This document shows, one piece after another, positions 1 to 6,486 of a DNA stretch of 18,232 bases. The stretch comes from UBA995 sp035477115 (GTDB lineage Bacteria > Bacillota > Sulfobacillia > UBA995), in NCBI GenBank assembly GCA_035477115.1, contig DATIKW010000031.1:1-18232 (forward strand), read 5' to 3'. Under the pieces are notes generated by a model. It did not search any database and had not been told where the DNA came from. It saw only the letters and a program-made list of their open reading frames with translations. Numbering within the stretch: position 1 is the first letter of the stretch; each line of letters begins with the position of its first letter. The position numbers and the translations under genes were made by a program.

Positions 1-330
1 TTTTCGCGCCATCCTGTCCAGTTCAACCTGCCGGTACAGCGTTCTCACCCCGAACCATGCCGGACCTTCCACCAGGAGCAATATGCCTCCAACCAGCATA
101 AACGGATACCAGACGTGGTAGGGCTGGCCGGTCAGGAGCGCATACAGCCCCGTCCCCAGGGATAGTGTCCCCGCGGCCAGGAACACCAGGATCGCGGATA
201 ATACCACGCGCTTGCCCTTTCCCCTGGGAAGCAGTAGTCCGGTCAAGGCGCCATGGGTCCCCATCAGTACGCCCGCGCTTGCTCCGAGCCATGCGCCGAG
301 CATGTGGCCGGTGCTCTCCGAAAACCACAT
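1..330 (-). CDS. Small integral membrane protein, partial (cut by the window start)
   Basis: Reading down from ATG at 330 gives 110 codons without a stop, so the C-terminus lies outside the window. The protein begins MWFSESTGHMLGAW and shows about three hydrophobic stretches: residues ~10-34, ~42-64 and ~72-90. The last is followed by a basic, charged segment (RTLYRQVELDRMARK) that looks like the start of a cytoplasmic tail. The gene starts two bases after the stop codon of the DUF2089 gene. The purine-rich end of that gene (AGAAGGGGGA) serves as ribosome binding site, so the two are almost certainly translated together. I recognise no named family. By context it is the membrane partner of a small HTH regulator, perhaps a sensor or a target. 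A longer open frame at 23-328 on the same strand is a shadow in another frame. Confidence 0.72.
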   Translation of the reverse strand, partial: MWFSESTGHMLGAWLGASAGVLMGTHGALTGLLLPRGKGKRVVLSAILVFLAAGTLSLGTGLYALLTGQPYHVWYPFMLVGGILLLVEGPAWFGVRTLYRQVELDRMARK

Positions 331-332
331 GA

Positions 333-620
333 CTATTCCCCCTTCTCTTTCCGGTACTCCTGAATCAATGCCTTGGCCACCCGGGTCTCGATCTCGCCAT
401 TGAGCACTTTGGACTTGACGAACAGGACATACCGGTCGTCTTCCGGCGCGGCGCCATCCCATAGCTTGATCTTCTGGATGAGGCGATCCAGTCGCAGCCG
501 TATGGTAGGATAGGTGACGCCGTACTGTCCCGCGAGATCCTTCAGCGATCCCGAGGACAGCACAAACCGCTTGATGAACTGGAAGTCTTCGTCCTCCAAA
601 CCCTGGATCCACTTGTGCAT
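333..620 (-). CDS. DUF2089-family protein with helix-turn-helix
   Basis: This 95-residue protein (MHKWIQGLEDEDFQFIKRFV...) matches the layout of DUF2089 proteins. A short acidic N-terminus is followed by a helix-turn-helix at about residues 25-50, where GSLKDLAGQYGVTYPTIRLR reads like a recognition helix that chooses a DNA site. A charged helical tail ends the protein. The start is supported by GGAAGGGG six bases upstream of ATG 620. It is the first gene of a two-gene unit with the membrane protein at 1-330. A perfect TATAAT lies about 55 bases upstream, overlapped by a near-palindrome, so autoregulation is possible. The family assignment comes from motif recognition, the DNA-binding role from the HTH, and the target is unknown. 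Confidence 0.8.
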   Translation of the reverse strand: MHKWIQGLEDEDFQFIKRFVLSSGSLKDLAGQYGVTYPTIRLRLDRLIQKIKLWDGAAPEDDRYVLFVKSKVLNGEIETRVAKALIQEYRKEKGE

Positions 621-674
621 GGCGACCCCTTCCTGCGATTAAATTGACCGCAACTGCATTTAGTGCAAACTGTT

Positions 675-706
675 ATTATAGTAACCTTTCGTTTCATTGA
701 AGTCAA
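675..706 (-). promoter_or_regulatory. Candidate promoter and operator for the DUF2089 operon
   Basis: On the minus strand TATAAT occupies 680-675 and TTGACT occupies 706-701. The spacer is 20 bases, longer than the usual 17, so the -35 match may be coincidental. The AT-rich patch (about 640-710) stands out from its GC-rich surroundings. The 14-bp near-palindrome GTTATTATAGTAAC (672-685) covers the -10 box and has one mismatched pair. A regulator bound there would block polymerase. Confidence 0.5.
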
Positions 707-739
707 TGGTCAGAGTTCGGCGCGCTCATGGGGACTTTG

Positions 740-834
740 GCCGGGGTGCTCTCCGGGAACTGCCCCGGCGCCGTTGCCAGGCCAGGTCGATCAGCGAAGA
801 GACCCCATGCCCTTCGGGGCAGCACGGGGCATGG
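740..834. other. Hairpin-rich intergenic stretch without a gene (within 621-892)
   Basis: I see no credible gene between 621 and 892. Two inverted repeats stand out: GCCGGGG/CCCCGGC at 740-746 and 763-769, and CCATGCCC/GGGCATGG at 805-812 and 827-834. Neither is followed by a T-run, so they are not classical intrinsic terminators. A dispersed palindrome follows at 840-868. On the minus strand all of this lies downstream of pepF and may act as a 3' structure or in termination. Confidence 0.5.
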
Positions 835-839
835 AAGCC

Positions 840-868
840 GTAGGGGCGGGTTCCGAACCCGCCCCTAC
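840..868. repeat. REP-like 29-bp palindrome, copy 1
   Basis: The arm GTAGGGGCGGGTTC, one central C, and the perfect reverse complement of the arm form a 14-bp stem with a one-base centre. It lies between the 3' end of pepF and the DUF2089 operon. Three more copies occur at 14429, 16732 and 17501. The form resembles repetitive extragenic palindromes. Confidence 0.85.
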
Positions 869-892
869 CAGGGTCGAGGCCCGAGCAGTCGA

Positions 893-2698
893 CTAGAAGC
901 TGGCTTCCAGCTGATCGACCAGCGAGCCGACATAGGCAACTGCGGCCTTGATGGGACCGGGGCCGGTCATGTCCACGCCCGCAAGCTGCATGAGAGCCAT
1001 CGGTTTCAGCGTCCCCCCGGCCTTCAGCGCCTGGAGCCAGCGGTCGACGGCCGGCGGTCCTTCCTGGCGCATCCGCTGGTTGACGGCGACGGCCGCCGTG
1101 AGTCCCGCAGCGTAGGTGTAGGGGTATAGTCCCATGTAGTAGTGAGGCTGTCGCATCCAGGTGAGGCGGGCGCCTTCATCGACTTCCACCGTGTTCCCCC
1201 AGAATGCCTCGAGAATCTTCCCCTTGGTTTCGCTGAGCAGCTTGGCGGTCACGGGAATCCCCTTCTCGGCGAGGGCGTAAATGCGCCGCTGCAGTTCGCC
1301 CTCCAGCAGGTGAGTCACGAAGTTGTGGTGGAAGGTGCCCAGGAGCTGCAGGATCACCTGGCGGCGAACCCGCCGGTCGTCGGAACGGGCCAGGATGTGA
1401 TTGCCCAGGATGACCTCGTTCATGGTCGAGGGACCTTCGACGAAGAACATGGACGGACGCGTGTTCGCCGCCCGCTGGTTGCGCATGGCCAGCGTGAAAT
1501 GGCCGGCGTGGCCGAGTTCATGGGCCAGCGTGAACACGCACCGCATCGTGCCCGTCCAGGTCATCAGGATGTACGAGTGGGCGCCGTAAGGCGAGGCGCA
1601 GAAGGCCCCGGTCGACTTGCCGATGTTGTCCGACCGGTCGATCCAGCGATTCTCGAAGGCGGCGCGCATGATCTCGCCGTACTCGGGGCCGAGGACGGCC
1701 AGCGATTCCAGGACCATCCGGCTCGCGGCGTCGAAGCCGATCGCCTCTCCGTCTTCCGGAGTCAGCGGCGCCTTGATATCGCAGTAATACAGCTTATCCA
1801 GGCCCAGCACCCGCTGGCGCAGTCTCGCAAGGCGGCGCATGTGCGGCGCCAGTTCCGCCTGGATGGTGTCGAGTATGCTGCTATAGGTCTCGATGGGCAC
1901 CTGCTGCGAGTGGAGCAGGAGGTGCGTCGCCGTCTCGTGACGCCGCAGCCGGGCGAGCACGACGTTCTTGCCGATCTCCGTGGAGAAGGTGGCGGCAAAC
2001 GTGTTCTGATACCGCTTCAACCCGCGGACGAAGGAAGCGAAGGCGCGGCGGCGGACCCCGGCGTCGTTTGCCTGCTCGTACTGGGATTCATACAGCGCAA
2101 AAGAGTTGGGGAGCGAGTCACCCGCCGCCGCTTCAAAGGGGTCGAACTCCATGTCGGCGCTTTTTGATCGGCTGTAGACGTTGTAGGGAGCCGACAGCAC
2201 TTCACCCAGCGCGGCGAGGGCCGCTTCCGTCTCGGAGGTCAGCCGGTGAGGTTTGAGTTCCAGCAAGTCCTCCAGTATCCGGCGGAAAGAGGCCAGTTTC
2301 GGTTCCTGGGCGAGATAGCGCTCGATCGTGCCTTCCGGCAGCTCCAGGATCTCGGAACTGACGAAAGAGAGTTCCGCCGACGTCTTGGCCGCCACGGCGC
2401 CTACCCGGCCCGCTGCCGCCTGGTTCGCGGGGGAAGTGCCATCCTCGGCGAATTGCAGGCGGGCGTACGTCGCAACCCGCATCAGCCTGACTTCCAGCGC
2501 TTCCGCTGCTTCCAGGCAGGCCAGCAACACGCCGGGGCCGCCGGTCAACTTGCCCCGGAACGCCGTCACCCCGGGGACGGCCGCCTCGACGGCTGCCAGC
2601 TCCGCCTCCCAGGCATTGACGGACGGGAACAGGTCATCCAGGTTCCAGGTTTCCTCGACGGGGACTTCCCCTCGCGCCAGACGCTTCACCATGACCAT
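893..2698 (-). CDS. pepF: Oligoendopeptidase F (M3 family zinc metallopeptidase)
   Basis: This cytoplasmic zinc peptidase cleaves short oligopeptides. The catalytic motif is HELGH at residues 393-397, where two histidines bind zinc and Glu394 activates water. The third ligand is Glu421 in FVEGPSTMNE, 28 residues downstream as in the M3 family. The N-terminal half is the family's helical domain and the C-terminus holds the substrate-lining segment YYMGLYPYTYAAG. The chosen start, ATG at 2698, has GGGGAGGA six bases upstream and gives 601 residues, the normal family length. The frame stays open to 2926 but that extension is low-complexity and runs into the riboswitch, so it is not coding. A second ATG six bases downstream is possible. 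The gene is divergent from the thi operon and stands alone on its strand. Confidence 0.95.
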   Translation of the reverse strand: MVMVKRLARGEVPVEETWNLDDLFPSVNAWEAELAAVEAAVPGVTAFRGKLTGGPGVLLACLEAAEALEVRLMRVATYARLQFAEDGTSPANQAAAGRVGAVAAKTSAELSFVSSEILELPEGTIERYLAQEPKLASFRRILEDLLELKPHRLTSETEAALAALGEVLSAPYNVYSRSKSADMEFDPFEAAAGDSLPNSFALYESQYEQANDAGVRRRAFASFVRGLKRYQNTFAATFSTEIGKNVVLARLRRHETATHLLLHSQQVPIETYSSILDTIQAELAPHMRRLARLRQRVLGLDKLYYCDIKAPLTPEDGEAIGFDAASRMVLESLAVLGPEYGEIMRAAFENRWIDRSDNIGKSTGAFCASPYGAHSYILMTWTGTMRCVFTLAHELGHAGHFTLAMRNQRAANTRPSMFFVEGPSTMNEVILGNHILARSDDRRVRRQVILQLLGTFHHNFVTHLLEGELQRRIYALAEKGIPVTAKLLSETKGKILEAFWGNTVEVDEGARLTWMRQPHYYMGLYPYTYAAGLTAAVAVNQRMRQEGPPAVDRWLQALKAGGTLKPMALMQLAGVDMTGPGPIKAAVAYVGSLVDQLEASF

Positions 2699-2827
2699 GA
2701 ACAGTCCTCCCCGGTCAGCATAACCGTACCCTCCCCCATGCAATTCGGCCGGGAGGCAGATCCTCCTTCCGCTCGGCCGCCAGCAGGAGCCGGCGCTGCG
2801 GCGGGCGAAACAAAGGCCGGAAGGCAA

Positions 2828-2924
2828 AACCGGGGGAGCTTGAACGAGTTCGGGCTGAGAACGGGCCCGCGATGAAGGGCCCGGACCCCCACGACCTGAC
2901 CTGGATAATGCCAGCGTAGGGACC
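2828..2924 (+). ncRNA. TPP riboswitch (THI element)
   Basis: The conserved THI-box pieces occur in order: GGGGGAGC near 2831, GGGCTGAGA ending at 2860, a variable stem GGGCCC...GGGCCC around 2863-2884, ACCTGA at 2894-2899, then GGATAATGCC and AGCGTAGGGA at 2903-2922. This is a textbook match to the thiamin-pyrophosphate aptamer and sits upstream of thiD. High TPP should reduce expression of thiD-thiE-thiW. The element is about 75 bases upstream of the thiD start. Confidence 0.97.
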
Positions 2925-2947
2925 ACACACGGTACTGCTTGCAGCTG

Positions 2948-2975
2948 GCTGGCATGCCGAGGGCGTGCCAGCTTT
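2948..2975 (+). promoter_or_regulatory. Expression-platform hairpin of the TPP riboswitch
   Basis: GCTGGCATGCC (2948-2958) pairs with GGCGTGCCAGC (2962-2972) in an 11-bp stem with one G-U pair and a three-base loop, followed by only three Ts. It lies between the aptamer and the thiD ribosome binding site. A weak terminator or a fold that affects the Shine-Dalgarno region are both possible. Confidence 0.6.
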
Positions 2976-2997
2976 CGTGATCAGAAGGGGGAGCGCC

Positions 2998-3822
2998 ATG
3001 GAGACGGTGTTTCGAGCCATGACGGTCGCCGGTTCCGACTCCGGAGGCGGGGCGGGCATCCAGGCCGACCTCCGGACCTTCTTCGCCCTGGGGGTATATG
3101 GGACCAGCGCCCTGACCGCCATCACCGCCCAGAACACCCTGGGGGTGAGGACAGTCCTGGCCTTGCCGCCGGAGCTGGTGGTCGCCCAGATGGAGGCGGT
3201 GCTCGACGACATCGGCACCGACGCGGTGAAGACGGGCATGCTGGGCAACGCCGGCATCGTGGCCGCGGTCGCCGGGACACTGCGGCACAGGGGCGTAGGC
3301 GGACTGGTCGTCGACCCGGTCATGTATGCCAAGTCCGGCCATCCCTTGCTGGACGAGGGAGGCCGGCAGGCGGTCATCCGCGAGCTGTTCCCCCTGGCGG
3401 CGGTCGTCACTCCCAACCGCGCGGAAGCTGAGGCGTTGACCGGCCTGGCCACTCGCGACCTCGACGGCGCGCGCGAGGCCGCCCGGCGCCTCCTGGCCCT
3501 GGGACCCCGTGCCGTGGTGGTCAAGGGCGGGCATCTGCCCGGCGAGGCCGTGGACATCTATCATGACGGCAAGGTCTTCCTCGAGTACCGGAGCCCACGG
3601 CTGCAAACCCGGGCCACGCATGGCACCGGGTGCACCTTGGCCGCGGCGATCGCCGCCGGGCTGGCCCGGGGCGACCCCCTGCCCCGGGCGGTGGAGACCG
3701 CCAAGCGCTATGTGACCGCCTGCATTCGCCACGGACTGGACCTGGGGAGGGGCAGCGCCCCGACGGGACACTGGGCGGCCCCGCCGCGGTCGGTGATGGA
3801 AGGGGAGGATGGGAGCCGATGA
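2998..3822 (+). CDS. thiD: Hydroxymethylpyrimidine / phosphomethylpyrimidine kinase
   Basis: ThiD phosphorylates HMP and then HMP-phosphate to give HMP-PP for thiamin synthesis. The 274-residue protein has the ribokinase-fold signatures of the family: AGSDSGGGAG at residues 11-20, KTGML at 78-82, DPVM at 106-109, TPNRAEA at 138-144, and HGTGCT at 208-213 with the catalytic region. The start is ATG 2998, preceded by AAGGGGGAG. An upstream in-frame GTG at 2965 lies inside the regulatory hairpin and is unlikely. The gene follows the TPP riboswitch and overlaps thiE by four bases (ATGA). The last ~25 residues (GSAPTGHWAAPPRS...) are a loose extension past the kinase fold. Confidence 0.95.
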   Translation: METVFRAMTVAGSDSGGGAGIQADLRTFFALGVYGTSALTAITAQNTLGVRTVLALPPELVVAQMEAVLDDIGTDAVKTGMLGNAGIVAAVAGTLRHRGVGGLVVDPVMYAKSGHPLLDEGGRQAVIRELFPLAAVVTPNRAEAEALTGLATRDLDGAREAARRLLALGPRAVVVKGGHLPGEAVDIYHDGKVFLEYRSPRLQTRATHGTGCTLAAAIAAGLARGDPLPRAVETAKRYVTACIRHGLDLGRGSAPTGHWAAPPRSVMEGEDGSR

Positions 3823-4514
3823 GGTCGAGGCTGTCGCCTGGCAATGACGGCGACGTCGAGGAAGGGTACTCCGAGCCGGACCTCTCCTTGTACGTGATCG
3901 CCGACTGCGCCATCGCCAGGCGGCCGGTGCCGGAGATCGTCGAAGCCGCCTTGGCCGGCGGGGCGACCGCCGTCCAGCTCCGGTGGAAGACGGGGACCGA
4001 TCGCCAGATCCTCGCTGTGGGGGAAGCGTTGCGCCTGATCACCCGCCGGGCGGGCGTACCGCTGATCGTGAACGATCGGGTGGATCTGGCGCTGGCCCTT
4101 GAGGGGGACGGGGTGCACCTGGGCCCCGATGACCTGCCGGTACGCCTGGCCCGAAAACTGCTCGGCGGCGGAGCCATCATCGGCTACTCGGCCGGAGAGG
4201 CCGGCGAGGCGGCGGTTGCCGAAGCCGAGGGTGCCGATTACCTGGGCGTAGGTCCCTTTCGTGTCACGACCACCAAGGAGGACGCAGGGGCGCCGCTCGG
4301 ACCGGCGGGGCTGGCCCGGGTGGCCCGCGCGGTACGCATACCCGTGATCGCCATCGGGGGTCTAGGGGCTGACACGGTGGCCGCCGCCGTGGCTGCCGGA
4401 GCGGCGGGGGTGGCCGTGGCCTCGGCGGTGATGACCGCGGAAGCCCCGGAAGCGGCCTGTCGCGAGTTGCTGCAGCTGGTCCGAGCGGCACGAACGCGAG
4501 AGAGGAGACCGTGA
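3819..4514 (+). CDS. thiE: Thiamine-phosphate synthase
   Basis: ThiE couples HMP-PP with thiazole phosphate to make thiamin phosphate. Visible family motifs are QLRWK (53-57), NDR (85-87), GVHLGPDDLP (98-107), GPFRVTTTKED (145-155) and a phosphate-binding IAIGGLG segment (178-183), in a TIM barrel. The usual GVSTHN-like segment reads GYSAGEAGEA here. Start ATG 3819 overlaps the thiD stop as ATGA, with GGGGAGG about ten bases upstream. That leaves an N-terminal extension of about 20 residues before the first strand (LSLYVIAD). In-frame sequence reaches back to 3630 but lies inside thiD. The 231-residue length is slightly above typical. thiW starts one base after its stop. Confidence 0.94.
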   Translation: MRSRLSPGNDGDVEEGYSEPDLSLYVIADCAIARRPVPEIVEAALAGGATAVQLRWKTGTDRQILAVGEALRLITRRAGVPLIVNDRVDLALALEGDGVHLGPDDLPVRLARKLLGGGAIIGYSAGEAGEAAVAEAEGADYLGVGPFRVTTTKEDAGAPLGPAGLARVARAVRIPVIAIGGLGADTVAAAVAAGAAGVAVASAVMTAEAPEAACRELLQLVRAARTRERRP

Positions 4515-4515
4515 A

Positions 4516-5001
4516 ATGAAGACGGCGGATCGGACCAGACGGCTGGCGCTGATGGCGATGCTAGCGGCCATCGGCGTGTTGTCCGCCCACCTGGTGGCGA
4601 TGCCCGTGGGCCCCGCCCGGGTGTTCCCCGTCCAGCATGCGCTGAACGTGGTGGCCGGGGTAAAGCTGGGACCGTGGCCGGCGGTGACCGTGGCCTTCGC
4701 CGTGGGGGTGCTCCGCAACATCCTGGGGACCGGCACGCTGCTGGCTTTCCCCGGGGGCATGGTGGGGGCCCTGCTCGCCGGGTGGTGCTATCGGCGGCGG
4801 AAGGACCCCCGCTGGGCGGTGGCCGGGGAAGTGCTCGGCACCGGCCTGGGCGGGGCGCTGCTAGCCTACCCGGTGGCCACGCTGTTGATGGGCAGGGAAG
4901 TGGCCCTCCTGTTCTTCGTCGTGCCGTTCGCCCTGAGCAGCCTGACCGGGGCGGCCGTGGCTTACCTAGTACTGCGGGTGCTGGGCGACCGTCATATGTG
5001 A
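4516..5001 (+). CDS. thiW: ThiW, putative thiazole transporter S component (ECF type)
   Basis: This 161-residue membrane protein has about five or six hydrophobic segments: residues ~9-30, 38-50, 53-72, 74-92, 103-124 and 130-155. It matches ThiW in the N-terminal pattern (RRLALMAMLAAIGVL...), in the FPVQHALNVVAGVKLGPWPA region and in RNILGTGTLLAFPGGMVGALLAG. ThiW is regarded as the substrate-binding subunit of an energy-coupling-factor transporter for a thiazole precursor of thiamin, mostly from genomic context. It needs shared EcfA/EcfT subunits, which are absent here. It is the last gene under the TPP riboswitch and is translationally coupled to thiE. No thiM kinase follows. Its last ten bases overlap the Rrf2 gene tail-to-tail. 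Confidence 0.92.
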   Translation: MKTADRTRRLALMAMLAAIGVLSAHLVAMPVGPARVFPVQHALNVVAGVKLGPWPAVTVAFAVGVLRNILGTGTLLAFPGGMVGALLAGWCYRRRKDPRWAVAGEVLGTGLGGALLAYPVATLLMGREVALLFFVVPFALSSLTGAAVAYLVLRVLGDRHM

Positions 5002-5435
5002 TACATGGGGGAGGAGCGGCACAGCTCATCCTGCCGGCGGGCCAGGCTGGCCAGGGAGTGTCGCCCGAGTGCCTCCGCTATCGCCCGGGCGAGGTCGTCC
5101 CATGCTTCCCGCAGGGCGCAGCGGTCGGCGCGGCGGCAGCGATCCGCCTCGCCCCCGCACTCCGCCGGCGAGAAGCTCCCTTCCATCAGCTGGACAACTT
5201 CGGCCAGCGACACGTCGCCGGGCGGACGCGCCAGGAGCAAGCCGCCCCCGGGTCCGCGCCGGGTGGCGACGAGCCCGCCGGACTTGAGCGTGCCTACCAG
5301 CTGGGCGAGGTAGTCGAGTGGCAGTTCCTGGCCTGCCGCCAGGTCGGCCAGCTGTACCGGGCTCTCCCCCGCGCCCTCCCTGGCCAGGGCTATGAGGGCC
5401 CGGGCGGCGTACTCGGTCCGCGACGATAGCTGCAT
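4992..5435 (-). CDS. Rrf2-family transcriptional regulator with probable Fe-S ligands
   Basis: The 147-residue protein starts MQLSSRTEYAARALIALA, the usual N-terminus of Rrf2 winged-helix regulators, with the recognition helix and wing at about residues 25-70 (LPLDYLAQLVGTLKSGGLVATRRGP in two parts). The dimerisation helix carries Cys93, Cys100 and Cys106. This spacing (six then five residues between) is close to the [2Fe-2S] ligands of IscR and NsrR. The gene starts ten bases after the cysK stop and is the last of the sulfur cluster, so it probably senses Fe-S or cysteine status and regulates the operon. CymR is a functional parallel because it too is linked with cysteine genes, but the three cysteines favour an IscR-like cofactor. 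A further Cys139 lies near the C-terminus. Confidence 0.88.
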   Translation of the reverse strand: MQLSSRTEYAARALIALAREGAGESPVQLADLAAGQELPLDYLAQLVGTLKSGGLVATRRGPGGGLLLARPPGDVSLAEVVQLMEGSFSPAECGGEADRCRRADRCALREAWDDLARAIAEALGRHSLASLARRQDELCRSSPMYHI

Positions 5436-5445
5436 GGGCCGCTAC

Positions 5446-6486
5446 CTACCTTTGGCCAGCTCGTCCGATCATCGCCACGGGCGCCTGGCTCGCGTCGGGC
5501 GAGGGGTCACTCAACGGCGTGCTGAGATACCGCTCGCCGGAATCGGGGAAGACGACCACGATTAGCTTGCCTGCGCTTTCCGGCCTCGCCGCCACCTGCA
5601 AGGCTGCCCACATGGCCGCTCCCGAGGATATCCCGCACAGGATGCCTTCTTCCCGGGCGACCCGGCGGGCGGTGGTGAAAGCGTCTTCGTTGGTCACCTG
5701 GATCACTTCATCAAGGAGCCGCCGATCGAGCACGCCGGGCACGAAGCCGGCGCCGATCCCCTGGATGCGATGCGGCCCCGCTGGTCCGCCCGACAGCACG
5801 GGCGAGGCTTCCGGCTCCACCGCGACCGCCTGGAAGGTGGGCTTGCGTTTCTTGAGCACGCGCGACACTCCCGTCACCGTGCCTCCCGTCCCGACCCCGG
5901 ACACCAGTATATCCACCTGACCCCCGGTGTCCGCCCAGATCTCTTCGGCGGTGGTCCGGGAGTGGATCTCCGGGTTGGCCGGGTTCTCGAACTGCTGGGG
6001 CAGGAAGCTGGGGGCGATCTGGCGGTGCAACTCTTCAGCCTTGCGTACCGCCCCGGCCATGCCTTCGGCGGCGGAGGTCAATACCACTTCCGCTCCGAGC
6101 ATCTGCAGGAGTTTGCGGCGCTCGATGGACATCGTTTCGGGCATGGTCAAGACCAGCTGATAGCCCCGGGCAGCGCAGACCAGAGCCAGCCCGATCCCGG
6201 TGTTCCCCGAGGTCGGTTCGATGATGACCGTGTCGGCGTCGAGCTTCCCCGCTCGTTCCGCCGCCTCGATCATCGCGTAGCCTATCCGATCCTTGACGCT
6301 GTTGAGCGGGTTGAAGGACTCGAGTTTGGCCACCACAATGCCGGCGCAGCCCGCGGTCACGCGGTTGATCCGCACCAGCGGCGTATGACCTATGGTCTCG
6401 GCGATGTCGGCGTAGATTCGCCCGCGGAAGCAATTCCGGTCCGGCTGGATCCCGGGATGGATGTCATACCGGATCTCAGATGGCAT
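5446..6486 (-). CDS. cysK: Cysteine synthase (O-acetylserine sulfhydrylase)
   Basis: This PLP enzyme makes cysteine from O-acetylserine and sulfide. The cofactor lysine is Lys65 in NSVKDR. The substrate loop TSGNTG is at 92-97, the phosphate-binding GVGTGG at 197-202, QGIGAGFVP at 242-250, and GISSGA at 285-290. Start ATG 6486 has GGGGAGG nine bases upstream and overlaps the end of the ABC ATPase gene by 11 bases. An upstream ATG at 6510 lies deeper in that gene and lacks a binding site. The protein has about 22 extra N-terminal residues (MPSEIRYDIHPGIQPD..., including Cys19) before the usual beginning IYADIAETIGHTPL. Its place between an ABC uptake system and an Rrf2 regulator suggests it assimilates sulfide released from the imported compound. 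Confidence 0.95.
   Translation of the reverse strand: MPSEIRYDIHPGIQPDRNCFRGRIYADIAETIGHTPLVRINRVTAGCAGIVVAKLESFNPLNSVKDRIGYAMIEAAERAGKLDADTVIIEPTSGNTGIGLALVCAARGYQLVLTMPETMSIERRKLLQMLGAEVVLTSAAEGMAGAVRKAEELHRQIAPSFLPQQFENPANPEIHSRTTAEEIWADTGGQVDILVSGVGTGGTVTGVSRVLKKRKPTFQAVAVEPEASPVLSGGPAGPHRIQGIGAGFVPGVLDRRLLDEVIQVTNEDAFTTARRVAREEGILCGISSGAAMWAALQVAARPESAGKLIVVVFPDSGERYLSTPLSDPSPDASQAPVAMIGRAGQR

Noticed and set aside
1142..2167. A 341-codon plus-strand frame opposite pepF
   Set aside because: It is antisense to the M3 peptidase and no motif is visible in it.
2699..2926. N-terminal extension of pepF
   Set aside because: The frame is open, but the peptide is low-complexity and crosses the riboswitch, while ATG 2698 has a strong binding site and gives the normal length.
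2686..3771. A 361-codon minus-strand frame opposite thiD and the riboswitch
   Set aside because: It is antisense to thiD and crosses the conserved TPP aptamer, so it is not coding.
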